DNA of 64,000 bases from CAWDLX01 sp963753485 (GCA_963753485.1 CAVWCL010000007.1:186001-250000), one strand, 5' to 3'. Counted from the first letter of the stretch, positions 25,724 to 34,140 are shown. Translations and numbers: made by a program. Notes: a model not told the origin generated them from the letters alone.

Positions 25724-25787
25724 CGTCGATCTAGGGCGTAGGCACACGCTTGGAGATCAAACCGTGTGCCTACGCCCTAGATCGACG
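25724..25787. terminator. Perfect 25-bp inverted repeat between convergent genes
   Basis: Arms 25724-25748 and 25763-25787 are exact complements around a 14-base loop; the core word is TAGGGCGTAGGCACACG. It lies between cvnD (plus strand) and the second roadblock gene (minus strand, stop at 25798), so it can serve as a bidirectional terminator. Perfect pairing over 25 bp is much longer than needed for termination. Confidence 0.8.
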
Positions 25788-25797
25788 GGGATATGGG

Positions 25798-26190
25798 CTA
25801 CTCGATGTGCGTCAGCAGGGGAGCGATCTGGCCTGCGAACTGGGCCAGTTCGAAGCCGAGCCGCTCGCGATCCGTGTCGTGGGCGGCGAGCAAGCTGAGC
25901 ACCACGCGGGGAGCCACCGGCGCCGCCAGCAGCAGGCCTCCGTACATCTCGACGATCACGTGGCGCGGGGCGCCGGTATTCATCATGATGCCGGCACCGT
26001 CGGCGATGCTGAGCAGACCCGCGCCGATGGTGGCGAGCTGCTCGGCCCGACCGGGCGGCAGCCCGGAGGAGACCGCGACACTCACCCCGTCCACTGTGGC
26101 CAGGACCGCGTGCACCGTTCCCGGGGTACGGGCGAGCATGCCCGCCAACAGCGAGTTCAGGCTGCTTGAGTACGTCGCCACGCTGGTCAT
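25798..26190 (-). CDS. Second roadblock/LC7-domain protein
   Basis: This 130-residue roadblock/LC7 protein is clearly related to the conservon CvnB but diverged from it: SSLNSLLAGMLARTPGTVHAVLATVDGVSVAVSSGLPPGRAEQLATIGAGLLSIADGAG, then a shorter second half with VEMYGGLLLAAPVAPRVVLSLLA. Its ATG shares one base with the stop of the upstream IS110-like gene (TGATG), so the pair is translationally coupled. This matches the kinase-roadblock order of true conservons, which suggests that it is the partner of the upstream protein. No GTPase gene is present in this minus-strand group; it might use the one encoded opposite. Confidence 0.88.
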   Translation of the reverse strand: MTSVATYSSSLNSLLAGMLARTPGTVHAVLATVDGVSVAVSSGLPPGRAEQLATIGAGLLSIADGAGIMMNTGAPRHVIVEMYGGLLLAAPVAPRVVLSLLAAHDTDRERLGFELAQFAGQIAPLLTHIE

Positions 26191-27998
26191 CAGGACAGCC
26201 GGGCGCGCTGGTCGCGATTGAACTCCCAGGCGGCGCGATCACGTTGGCCCACCGCGAATCCGCCGATCTCCTGCCCGCGCCGCCAGCCCCGGAAGTAGCC
26301 CTCGGTGTGGGCGGCGATGCTGTGCGCGTCGCGCACGATGTGTAGCTGGCGTGGCGGCGGTTGGGCCGAGCCCGGGACGAGGTTGGCTTGCGGCACCCGC
26401 CGCGGGAGCCCGGCCGACGTCTCGGTCCCCACCGTGGGATGGACGAGCTGCTCCGCCGCCCGCCAGCCGTCGTCGGCCAGGCGCCCCCAGTTGACCTCCT
26501 CGGCCAGCGCCTGCTCGTCGACCGCGGTGAACCACGCGGTCTGCTGCGCCTCCGAGAAGATCAGCAGGTCGCCGTCGGCCCCCGGCCCGCCGGCTGCGCG
26601 GCGTCCCCGCTCGCCGTCGATGACCCGCAGCACCGGGGGGCCGACCGGGATCGGATCGGTGAGTGGGTCAACCGTCCGGCTCGGTTCGGCCGGTGGCTGG
26701 TCGACCAGACGCAGCGGCGGTGGCGGCTCCGGCGGGAAGCGCAGGTCGTGCCAGGCCGCCGGTGGGGTCGTCGCGGCGGCGGCCGCGGCCAGGCGGTAGT
26801 CCTGGGCCGGCGTCGGGTACGCCGGCGGTGCGGTCCTGGCCGGCGTCGGTGCCTGCGTCGGATACGGCGGGGGCGCGGGTGGGGCTGGCGTCGGGTACGC
26901 CGGCGGGGCCGGAGAGAGTGGCGCGTTCAGCGGATCGAGGCTGAACGATAGTGTGGTGACGAGCTCGTCGAGCGTCTGCGGGGCGCTCGGTCCGGGTACG
27001 CCGGCGGCCGCGGCACTGGCGCCGCTCTCCCGTGGGGACAGCCGGCTGGCCGGCACTTCGGCGGCGGGGCCCGGTCCCCGCCGGTGGGCCGGCGACGCCG
27101 GGGCGTCGGGCACCAGGTACGGCCGCGTCGGTGCGCCAGCCCCGGCGCGTACCGCGTTCAGCCGCTCGCCGAGCGCCAACACCAGGGCCGACGACGCGCT
27201 GTCGCAGGCCCGCACGGCGGCGATGGCCTGGCGGACCGTCTCGGCCACCACCGGTGCGAGTTGCCGGTTGTGACCCCAACGAGGGGTCTCCTCGACCGCG
27301 ATGTGCAGGGCGCTGATCGCCTGCACGGCGTTCGTCTGGTCGGTGACGCCGGTGGCCACGAGCTCGTCGACCAGCGCGGCGTCGCGCTGGCGGGCCGAGG
27401 GCGATGAGGTCAGCATGCTGGACTCGGGGAGGGCGTCGAGTATCCGCAGCGGCACGAACTCGGCCGGGTCGGCGTAGGCGCGCAGCGCGGCCGGGTAGAG
27501 CTCGCGCAGGACCTCCCGCAGCGCGGCGGCGGCCGCCTGCCGGCTGGTGGCGATCGCCCCGTGCGCGGCCAGCATCGGCTTGAGCTCGTCGAGGTTCCAG
27601 GACGGGCGCTGTGGGCTGGCGGCGAGCCGGCCCGACTGCAAGGCCCGGGCCAGGCCGATGGCCCGGCGCTGGTCGAGCGGAGCCCGGATCTCGTCGTAGG
27701 AGGTGTCATCGGCGAAGCGTTCGGCGAAGTCGGCCGCGGCCGTGTCCTCCGCGAGGGCGAGAAGCTGGCCGGCGGCGGCGATCAGCTGGGCTACGACATA
27801 CGCGGGCCGATCCACCGCGACCGGGGCCAGACCGCCCGAGTGGTCGGCGAGCAGGCCGCCCAGCTGTGCGAAGCCGGCCGGATCGTCGCTGACATGGCGC
27901 AGGTCCTGCAGGCGGCCGGCGTCGTCAACCACCGCGACGGTGAGCCATGGAGCCACGTCGGCGGCGGTCACACCGCAGAACACGCGCGCCAGCGCCAC
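26190..27998 (-). CDS. IS110-transposase-like, catalytically broken protein with conservon-kinase-type C-terminal module
   Basis: This protein of about 602 residues begins at GTG 27998, which has AAGGAGGAGG at 28007-28016 eight bases upstream; an upstream ATG at 28067 has no such site. Residues 5-60 (VFCGVTAADVAPW, then VDDAGRLQDLRHVSDDPAGF) and about 145-165 (ALREVLRELYPAALRAY) align with the N-terminal DEDD domain of IS110-family transposases. The catalytic positions are changed, however: GID is GVT, the Glu strand is PVAVDRP and the SDHGDA region reads PLDQRRA. A Pro-rich linker (about 330-430) leads to LLIFSEAQQTAWF, VNWGRLADDGW, GLPRRVPQANLVPG and YFRGWRRG, the same module as at the end of CvnA. 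It is coupled to the roadblock gene. A domesticated signalling or scaffold protein is the best inference. Confidence 0.72.
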   Translation of the reverse strand: MALARVFCGVTAADVAPWLTVAVVDDAGRLQDLRHVSDDPAGFAQLGGLLADHSGGLAPVAVDRPAYVVAQLIAAAGQLLALAEDTAAADFAERFADDTSYDEIRAPLDQRRAIGLARALQSGRLAASPQRPSWNLDELKPMLAAHGAIATSRQAAAAALREVLRELYPAALRAYADPAEFVPLRILDALPESSMLTSSPSARQRDAALVDELVATGVTDQTNAVQAISALHIAVEETPRWGHNRQLAPVVAETVRQAIAAVRACDSASSALVLALGERLNAVRAGAGAPTRPYLVPDAPASPAHRRGPGPAAEVPASRLSPRESGASAAAAGVPGPSAPQTLDELVTTLSFSLDPLNAPLSPAPPAYPTPAPPAPPPYPTQAPTPARTAPPAYPTPAQDYRLAAAAAATTPPAAWHDLRFPPEPPPPLRLVDQPPAEPSRTVDPLTDPIPVGPPVLRVIDGERGRRAAGGPGADGDLLIFSEAQQTAWFTAVDEQALAEEVNWGRLADDGWRAAEQLVHPTVGTETSAGLPRRVPQANLVPGSAQPPPRQLHIVRDAHSIAAHTEGYFRGWRRGQEIGGFAVGQRDRAAWEFNRDQRARLS

Positions 27999-28109
27999 GG
28001 CCTCGTCCTCCTCCTTCCCGAACCGAGCAAAAACCTCCCGGTCCGCCACGCGGCCGGGTACCTGCATGTCAAAGACCGATGTTCCCTGGTATTCCCCGGT
28101 GCCGCAACG

Positions 28110-29009
28110 TCACGAGTCCCGCCAATCCGCGGCCCCGGCGATCTTCCCGATGACCGTGCGCCAGGCGAGCCAGGTCTGCTGGATTGGCATTTTGCGAAGT
28201 TTGCGGCGTGCGAAGAACCCGCCGACCCCACCCGCATCGACCGCCCGCAGTGCCTCGTCGAGGTCGTCGAGGGGCGAGCCGCTGCCGAGCGCGGCGAGCA
28301 CGGTCTCCAGGCGGAGGGCGTAACCAAGGTCACGTGCGAGCTCGCCCGCTTTGAGCAGCAGGGTGGTGTCCCAGGCGTCCGCCCCTCCGCGCAGGTTCTC
28401 GACCACGAGGTCGAGCTCGTAGGTGTCCTCGTCGCGGGCGTCGACGTCGGCCACGCGGATCCGGCGGACCAGGTCCGGCCACGTATCCAGCCCGCTCAGG
28501 TCGTGCTCGTCGGCCGAGGTGACGAACTCCACCAGCTTCTGGGGACTGTGGAACAGATACAGCCGGCCGCCGCGACCGAGAAAGACCGGCACGTCCTCCG
28601 CGGCGGCCGCCTCCTGGGCCGCCTCCTCGGCGTACTCGTCCTCGAGTTCATCGTCCTCGAGCTCATCGCCCTCGTCGTCGTCCTCGTTCTCGTCGCCGGC
28701 CGCACGCTGCGCGTCATCCTCGTCCTGGTCCTCGTCGCCGGCGGGTTCGTCGTCTGTCTCCCCGAGCGCGGGGCTCTCCTGTCGCCGCCGGCGCAGCACG
28801 GCCGCCGCAGCCGCGTCGAAGTCGTCCAACTCCCGTTCGCCGTCGTCGTCATCGGTCGGCCCGACATCGGCCGGCGCCCGGTAGGCCCGCAGCGTGTATC
28901 CGACGCCCCCGGGCAGTGCGATCTCGACCGGGTCGATCCGCACGTCGGCCCAGAGCTGGTCGGTGCCGGCGGGACGGCCGCTGCCGTCCTCCGGCTCGTC
29001 TGCCGCCAC
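28110..29009 (-). CDS. Conserved actinobacterial protein with acidic linker, function unknown
   Basis: This is a 299-residue protein. The N-terminal part (LWADVRIDPVEIALPGGVGYTLRAYR) and the C-terminal half (VPVFLGRGGRLYLFHSPQKLVEFV ... TYELDLVVENLRGGADAWDTTLLLKAGELARDLGYALRL ... DEALRA ... GGFFARRKLRKM) are separated by about 70 residues that are mostly Asp and Glu. Homologues have sometimes been labelled primase or primosomal protein; I see no primase or zinc-binding motif to support that. GTG 29009 has GGAGG at 29015-29019. It is upstream of the IS110-like gene on the same strand with a gap of about 110 bases and may be co-transcribed. Confidence 0.7.
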   Translation of the reverse strand: MAADEPEDGSGRPAGTDQLWADVRIDPVEIALPGGVGYTLRAYRAPADVGPTDDDDGERELDDFDAAAAAVLRRRRQESPALGETDDEPAGDEDQDEDDAQRAAGDENEDDDEGDELEDDELEDEYAEEAAQEAAAAEDVPVFLGRGGRLYLFHSPQKLVEFVTSADEHDLSGLDTWPDLVRRIRVADVDARDEDTYELDLVVENLRGGADAWDTTLLLKAGELARDLGYALRLETVLAALGSGSPLDDLDEALRAVDAGGVGGFFARRKLRKMPIQQTWLAWRTVIGKIAGAADWRDS

Positions 29010-29155
29010 GGCGACCTCCGTACGTGTGTGCGCGAAGCCTGCGCTGGATGGGCCGACCCGGAACGCACCGCGGCGCATCGGCGACTCAGCGCACACCCTA
29101 TCCGGTTCCCGCCTACCGATGCGCAGGCCCCGGCCCAGCGCGCTGCCGCGGCTAC

Positions 29156-29196
29156 ATTATGATTGGCCAAACTATAATAGTTCACGCCATCATAAT
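29156..29196 (+). promoter_or_regulatory. AT-rich promoter with nested inverted repeats upstream of the ATPase gene
   Basis: ATTATGATTGGC (29156-29167) and GCCATCATAAT (29186-29196) form an 11-bp inverted repeat with one bulge. Between them lies the dyad ACTATAATAGT (29171-29181), which contains a consensus-like TATAAT -10 box at 29173-29178, about 33 bases before the GTG at 29211. Such an arrangement suggests a promoter covered by a repressor dimer. No convincing -35 hexamer is seen at the proper distance. The stretch is strikingly AT-rich for this genome. Confidence 0.55.
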
Positions 29197-29210
29197 GGAA
29201 ACGAGGTGCG

Positions 29211-30698
29211 GTGATCAACTGGACCGGTATCGTCAAACCAGCAGATCTTCACGGCCGCACCCACGAGTGGGCCACGCTCACCGGGTTCGTGGGCCGCCCG
29301 ACCACCGGGGCCGCACTTGGCCTGGTCTACGGGCGGCGTCGGCAGGGCAAGACACTCATGCTGGAACTTCTGGCCGAGGCGACGGGTGGATTTCTGTACG
29401 GTGCCCAGCAACAGACGCAGACGCAGAACCTCGCGGACATCGGCGCCCAGTACGCCCGGTACGTCGGTGCGCCGGCGCCGGTCGCGTTCGGGGGCTGGCG
29501 GGACGCCATCGAGGCGCTGCTGGACCTCGGCGCCGGCCACGAGGAGCCGGTGCCCATCATCATCGACGAGTTCCCGTACCTGATCGCCACGTCGCCCGCG
29601 CTACCGTCGTACCTCCAGACGGCTCTGAGTCCTCGCAGCGTCGCGCGACGCCCGAGCCGCGCGCGGCTCATCCTCTGCGGCAGTGCATTGACCACGATGC
29701 AGGGCTTGCTGGGTGGTGGCGCACCCCTGCGGGGTCGCGCTGTCATGGAACTGGTGGTCCGTCCGTTCGACTATCGCGAGGCAGCGACGTTCTGGGGGCT
29801 CGACCACGAACCCGAGCTGGCGTTCCGGGTCAATGCCATCCTTGGTGGTACCCCGGCATACCGGGAAATGTGCGGCGACGCTCCCCGTTCGGTGGGAACC
29901 TTCGACCGCTGGGTCGCGTCGAGTCTGTTGGACCCGGGAAGCGCGATGTTCCGTGAGGGCAACCTGGTGTTGCGGGAAGAGCCTGACATCGCCGACCCAA
30001 CCGCGTACGCGGGAGTGCTGACCGCGGTCAGCCAGGGCCGGGTACGGCGTACCGAGATTGCCGCCGCCCTGGGCCGGCCGGCGACATCCATCGCCCACCT
30101 GCTCGCCGGCCTGGAACAGGTCGGTCTACTCGAACGGCTCGAGGACGCATTCCGGGAAAAGCGCGGCGTGTATCGAATCGGCGATCCGCTGATCCGGTTC
30201 CACCGACTCGTCATCGCGCGCAACGAAGGGCGGCTGGTCCGCCACGATGCGACGAGAGTCTGGGACGATGTGGCCGACACCGTTGCCGCGAAGATCTACG
30301 GGCCCCATTTCGAGAATCTCGCTCGCGAATGGACAATCGCACACGCATCCGCGGGCACGCTCGGGGGCAGTCCGCAGTGGGTGCGACCCGCAACCATCGC
30401 GTGCCGGGAACACGGCGAGGGCCACGAACTGGATGTTGTGGCGGTACGGTCGACGCCGTCCCAGTCGGATCAGGTGCTGGCCATCGGGGAGGCCAAGGCA
30501 ACCAGGAAGCCGGTGGACGTCGCGGAGCTCCAGCGGTTGGAGCACCTGCGGGCACTGCTGCCCGACAGGGCCACCGCGACGCCCCCGAAACTGTTCCTCT
30601 TCAGCCGGGCGGGCTTCACGGCCGCCGTCCTACGCGCCCGTGAGCAACGACGTGACCTCGAGCTTGTCGACCTGGACCGCCTCTACCGCGGGGACTGA
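29211..30698 (+). CDS. AAA-type ATPase of the archaeal ATPase/DUF234 group with C-terminal nuclease-like region
   Basis: This is a 495-residue protein. Walker A GRRRQGKT lies at residues 41-48, Walker B VPIIIDEFPY at about 113-122, and a sensor-like ARLILCGSALTTMQGLL follows. A winged-helix part (AGVLTAVSQGRVRRTEIAAALGRPATSIAHLLAGLEQVGLLER) and a DUF234-type segment (YRIGDPLIRFHRLVIARNEGRL) come next. The last third (HELDVVAVR ... VLAIGEAKATRKPVDVAELQRLEHLRALL) resembles a PD-(D/E)xK nuclease core: D, then E-x-K. Such proteins occur in genomic islands; some may act in mobile-element or defence contexts, but the function is unknown. It is a single-gene unit with its own AT-rich promoter. Confidence 0.8.
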   Translation: MINWTGIVKPADLHGRTHEWATLTGFVGRPTTGAALGLVYGRRRQGKTLMLELLAEATGGFLYGAQQQTQTQNLADIGAQYARYVGAPAPVAFGGWRDAIEALLDLGAGHEEPVPIIIDEFPYLIATSPALPSYLQTALSPRSVARRPSRARLILCGSALTTMQGLLGGGAPLRGRAVMELVVRPFDYREAATFWGLDHEPELAFRVNAILGGTPAYREMCGDAPRSVGTFDRWVASSLLDPGSAMFREGNLVLREEPDIADPTAYAGVLTAVSQGRVRRTEIAAALGRPATSIAHLLAGLEQVGLLERLEDAFREKRGVYRIGDPLIRFHRLVIARNEGRLVRHDATRVWDDVADTVAAKIYGPHFENLAREWTIAHASAGTLGGSPQWVRPATIACREHGEGHELDVVAVRSTPSQSDQVLAIGEAKATRKPVDVAELQRLEHLRALLPDRATATPPKLFLFSRAGFTAAVLRAREQRRDLELVDLDRLYRGD

Positions 30699-30712
30699 CC
30701 GATGCTCGCTGC

Positions 30713-31609
30713 TCATAGGCCTTTGGGATGCCAGACCGTCTTGGCTTCCAGGAATGCGAGCAGCCGGGTCAGCCCGGGTTCGGCGGTCCAGTCTTCGTCC
30801 GGTCGGGGCCGCAGCACCCGTTTGAGGTTGTCGGCCGCGGCCACCTCCAGCTCGGTCGCGAGCGCCGGATCGGCGACCCCGGTGAGATCGACGGCGTTGA
30901 CGTCCATGTGCGCGGCGAGCCACGGCCCGGTCTCGGCGACCCGGCTGGTGAGCAGGTTGACCACACCGGCTGGCAGGTCGGAGGTGGCCAGCACCTCGGC
31001 CAGCGTGATCGCCGGCAGCGGGCGGAGCTCGCTGGCCAGGACCACGCAGGTGTTGCCGGTGACGATGACCGGCGCCACCGCGCTCACCAGGCCGAGCAGG
31101 GACGAGTCCGGCGGCGCGACGATCCCGACCACGCCGGTCGGCTCCGGCGTGGTGAGGTTGAAGAACGGTCCGGCCACCGGGTTGGCGTTGCCGTAGACCT
31201 GGGCGACCTTGTCCGACCAGCCGGCGTACCAGACCCAACGGTCGATGGCCGCGTCGACCACGGCCTCGGCGTCGCTACGGCCCTCACCGGTGCGCACCTC
31301 GTCCACGAACTGGGCCCAGCGCCCTTCGAGCATCTCCGCGATCCGGTAGAGGATCTGGCCGCGGTTGTATGCGGTCGCGCCCGACCAGATCGCAACCGCG
31401 GCCCGGGCGGCCCGGACCGCATCACGAACGTCCTTGCGCGACGCCAACGCGGCATTGGCCACGAAGTCGCCGGCGGCCGAGGTCACCGGGTACGAGCGCC
31501 CCGACTCGCTGCGCGGGAAGGCGCCGCCGATGAACAGCTTGTACGTCTTGCGGACGCCGACCCGTCCGGCCGGCGGGTCCTTCTTCGCGGGCGCACTCCT
31601 AGTGGGCAA
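30713..31609 (-). CDS. Truncated aldehyde dehydrogenase paralogue lacking the catalytic half
   Basis: This protein of about 298 residues aligns with the N-terminal cofactor-binding half of the ALDH superfamily (YKLFIGGAFPRSESGRSYPV ... WYAGWSDKVAQVYGNANPVAGPFFNLTTPEPTGVVGIVAPPDSSLLGLVSAVAPVIVTGNTCVVLASE). It stops before the region that would carry the catalytic Cys, and no such Cys motif is present. The family K-P-(A/S)-E cofactor motif has become ASELRP. Probably it is a non-catalytic partner or modulator of the neighbouring full-length ALDH. The start is TTG 31609, with GGAGG at 31616-31620 six bases upstream; it overlaps the stop of the preceding gene by 11 bases, so expression is coupled. 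Confidence 0.75.
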   Translation of the reverse strand: MPTRSAPAKKDPPAGRVGVRKTYKLFIGGAFPRSESGRSYPVTSAAGDFVANAALASRKDVRDAVRAARAAVAIWSGATAYNRGQILYRIAEMLEGRWAQFVDEVRTGEGRSDAEAVVDAAIDRWVWYAGWSDKVAQVYGNANPVAGPFFNLTTPEPTGVVGIVAPPDSSLLGLVSAVAPVIVTGNTCVVLASELRPLPAITLAEVLATSDLPAGVVNLLTSRVAETGPWLAAHMDVNAVDLTGVADPALATELEVAAADNLKRVLRPRPDEDWTAEPGLTRLLAFLEAKTVWHPKGL

Positions 31610-33035
31610 GGTAGGCCTCCAGCCCGTGCCGGCCACCCTCGCGCCCGTACCCCGATTCCTTGTAGCCGCCGAACGGGCTGGCCGGGTCGAAGGCGTTGAA
31701 CGTGTTGGCCCAGACCACGCCGGCCCGCAGCCGATCGGCGATGGCCAGGATGCGGGACCCCTTCTCGGTCCAGATGCCGGCGGAGAGCCCGTACGGGGTG
31801 TTGTTCGCCTTCTCCACCGCCTCGGCCGGGGTTCGGAAGGTCAGCACCGACAGCACCGGCCCGAAGATCTCCTCACGCGCGATGCGATGGGCCTGGGAGA
31901 CGCCGGTGAACAGGGTCGGCGCGAACCAGAACCCGCGGTCGGGCAGATCGCACGGTGGCGACCAGCGGTGCGCGCCTTCGGTCTCGCCGGCCGCCGAGAG
32001 CTCGCGGATGCGTTCCAGCTGGGCTGCCGAGTTGATCGCGCCCACGTCCGTGTTCTTGTCCAGCGGGTCGCCGACGCGCAGCTGGGCCATGCGTCGCTTC
32101 AGGCTCGCGAGCAGGACGTCCACGATGGACTCCTGCGCCAGCAGGCGGGAGCCGGCGCAGCACACGTGGCCCTGGTTGAAGAAGATGCCATTGACAATGC
32201 CCTCGACCGCCTGGTCGATCGGCGCGTCGTCGAAGACGATGTTCGCCGCTTTGCCACCGAGCTCGAGGGTGAGCCGCTTCCCGGTGCCGGCGACCGACTT
32301 CGCGATCGCCCGCCCGACCTCGGTCGAGCCGGTGAACGCGACCTTGTCGACGCCGGGGTGCTCCACCACGAGCCGACCGGTCTCGCCGCCGCCGGTGACG
32401 ATGTTCACCACGCCGGCCGGCAGCTCGGCCTGCTGGCAGATGTCGGCGAAGGCGAGTGCGGTGAGCGGGGTAGTCTCGGCCGGCTTGAGCACCACGGTGT
32501 TGCCCGCGGCCAGCGCCGGGGCGATCTTCCAGGCCAGCATGAGCAACGGAAAGTTCCACGGGATCACCTGGCCGGCCACGCCGAGCGGGCGTGGATCGGG
32601 GCCGAAGCCGGCGTGGCCCAGCTTGTCCGCCCAGCCCGCGTAGTAGAAGAAGTGGGCGGCGACCAGTGGAATGTCGACGTCGCGCGACTCCCGGATCGGC
32701 TTGCCGTTGTCGATCGACTCGAGCACGGCGAGCTCCCGGGAGCGCTCTTGGACGATGCGAGCGATCCGGTAGAGGTACTTGGCCCGGTCGGCGCCGGGCA
32801 TCGGGCGCCACACCGCCTCATACGCCGCGCGGGCGGCGCCGACCGCGGCGTCCACATCGGCCGCGCCGGCCTCCGTGATCTCGGCGAGGACCTCCTCGGT
32901 CGCCGGGTTCACCGTCTTGCGCGATCCCCCGTCGCGCCCGTCCACAAAGGAGCCACCGATGAACAGGCCATACGACGGCTGGATCTCCACAATGGAGCGT
33001 GATTCGGGGGCAGGGGCGTACTCGAAGCGCGTCAT
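31599..33035 (-). CDS. NAD(P)-dependent aldehyde dehydrogenase
   Basis: This 478-residue ALDH superfamily enzyme is complete. The cofactor motif is VIPWNFPLLMLAWKIAPALAAGNTVVLKPAE, the general-base Glu258 is in LELGGKAA, and the nucleophile Cys292 lies in NQGHVCCAGSR. It ends with the conserved PFGGYKESGYGREGG. It starts two bases after the deoC stop, so the likely substrate is acetaldehyde released by DeoC, oxidised to acetate (inference from operon order). The downstream gene is a shortened paralogue. Confidence 0.88.
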   Translation of the reverse strand: MTRFEYAPAPESRSIVEIQPSYGLFIGGSFVDGRDGGSRKTVNPATEEVLAEITEAGAADVDAAVGAARAAYEAVWRPMPGADRAKYLYRIARIVQERSRELAVLESIDNGKPIRESRDVDIPLVAAHFFYYAGWADKLGHAGFGPDPRPLGVAGQVIPWNFPLLMLAWKIAPALAAGNTVVLKPAETTPLTALAFADICQQAELPAGVVNIVTGGGETGRLVVEHPGVDKVAFTGSTEVGRAIAKSVAGTGKRLTLELGGKAANIVFDDAPIDQAVEGIVNGIFFNQGHVCCAGSRLLAQESIVDVLLASLKRRMAQLRVGDPLDKNTDVGAINSAAQLERIRELSAAGETEGAHRWSPPCDLPDRGFWFAPTLFTGVSQAHRIAREEIFGPVLSVLTFRTPAEAVEKANNTPYGLSAGIWTEKGSRILAIADRLRAGVVWANTFNAFDPASPFGGYKESGYGREGGRHGLEAYLAH

Positions 33036-33037
33036 GG

Positions 33038-34000
33038 TCAGTCCAGCGTGACGTAGTCGGGGCCACTGTAGCGGCCGGTCGCCATCCGGGTGCGCTGCAT
33101 GAGCAGGTCGTTGAGCAGCGTGGACGCGCCGAAGCGGAACCAGTCGGGGTGCAGCCAGTCCTCGCCGGCGGTCTCGTTCACCATCACCAGGTATGCGATC
33201 GCCTCTTTGCTGGCGCGGATCCCGCCAGCCGGCTTGACCCCGACCTGGCGGCCGGTGGCATCCCGGAAATCGCGCACCGCCTCGACCATCACCAGGGTCA
33301 CCGGCAAGGTGGCCGCCGGCGTCACCTTACCGGTCGAGGTCTTGATGAAGTCGGCCCCGGCGAGCATCGCCAGCCAGCTCGCCCGCCGCACGTTGTCGTA
33401 GGTGACCAGCTCGCCTGTCTCCAGGATCACCTTGAGATGGGCGGCGCCGCAGGCCTGCTTCACCGCGACGATCTCCTCGAAGACCCGCTGGTAGCCGCCG
33501 GCGAGGAAGGCCCCCCGGTTGATCACCATGTCGATCTCGTCCGCCCCGGCCGCGACCGCCTGCCGGGTCTCCTCCAGCCTGATCGGCAGCGGCGATTGCC
33601 CGGACGGGAAGGCGGTCGCGACGCTGGCCAGGTGGACGCCGCTGCCGCGCAGCCCGGCGGCGGCGACCGGAACCATCGCGGGGTAGACGCAGACCGCGGC
33701 CACCGCCGGACACCCGGGATCGGTGGGATCCGGGTGGCGGGCCTTGGCGCACAGTGTGCGGACCTTGCCGGCGGTGTCCGCGCCCTCCAGCGTCGTCAGG
33801 TCCACCATGCGGATAGCGAGGTCGATGGCCCACGCCTTGGCGGTCGTCTTGATCGAGCGCTTGGCGAGCATCGCCGCCCGGGCATCGGCACCGACCTGGT
33901 CCACCCCCGGCAACCCGTGCAGGAACGCGCGCAGCGCCGTCTCCGACTGGCCGACCTCCGCCAGGGCGCCGGCACCGGCGGAGTGCGCTGTCAGCGTCAC
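33038..34000 (-). CDS. deoC: Deoxyribose-phosphate aldolase
   Basis: This 320-residue class I aldolase cleaves 2-deoxyribose-5-phosphate to glyceraldehyde-3-phosphate and acetaldehyde. The Schiff-base lysine is Lys220 in ADFIKTSTGK, the proton-relay Asp157 is in DEIDMVINRG and the second lysine is Lys256 in VGVKPAGGIR. The enzyme belongs to the longer DeoC group with an N-terminal helical extension of about 60 residues. It heads a minus-strand operon with two ALDH genes and is divergent from upp; deoxyribose-1-phosphate would come from DeoA, encoded at 13.6 kb. Confidence 0.93.
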   Translation of the reverse strand: MTLTAHSAGAGALAEVGQSETALRAFLHGLPGVDQVGADARAAMLAKRSIKTTAKAWAIDLAIRMVDLTTLEGADTAGKVRTLCAKARHPDPTDPGCPAVAAVCVYPAMVPVAAAGLRGSGVHLASVATAFPSGQSPLPIRLEETRQAVAAGADEIDMVINRGAFLAGGYQRVFEEIVAVKQACGAAHLKVILETGELVTYDNVRRASWLAMLAGADFIKTSTGKVTPAATLPVTLVMVEAVRDFRDATGRQVGVKPAGGIRASKEAIAYLVMVNETAGEDWLHPDWFRFGASTLLNDLLMQRTRMATGRYSGPDYVTLD

Positions 34001-34140
34001 ACGCCCACTCTACCCGCGGCGCCGGTCGCCAGATCTTGCCGTCGGGTCTCCGTGGCGAGCACGGACCAGCGCGATCACCGGGCCCGGCCTGGGCGCGGGG
34101 TACCACGCCGGCGGCCATCGGGCCGGTAGGTTCAACAGCC

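Noticed and set aside
26190..27998. Functional IS110 insertion sequence
   Set aside because: The acidic motifs are lost, a long unrelated C-terminal module is fused in frame, and no element ends or target features are visible.
28110..29009. DNA primase
   Set aside because: Homologues sometimes carry this label, but no zinc-binding, Toprim or AEP motif can be seen.
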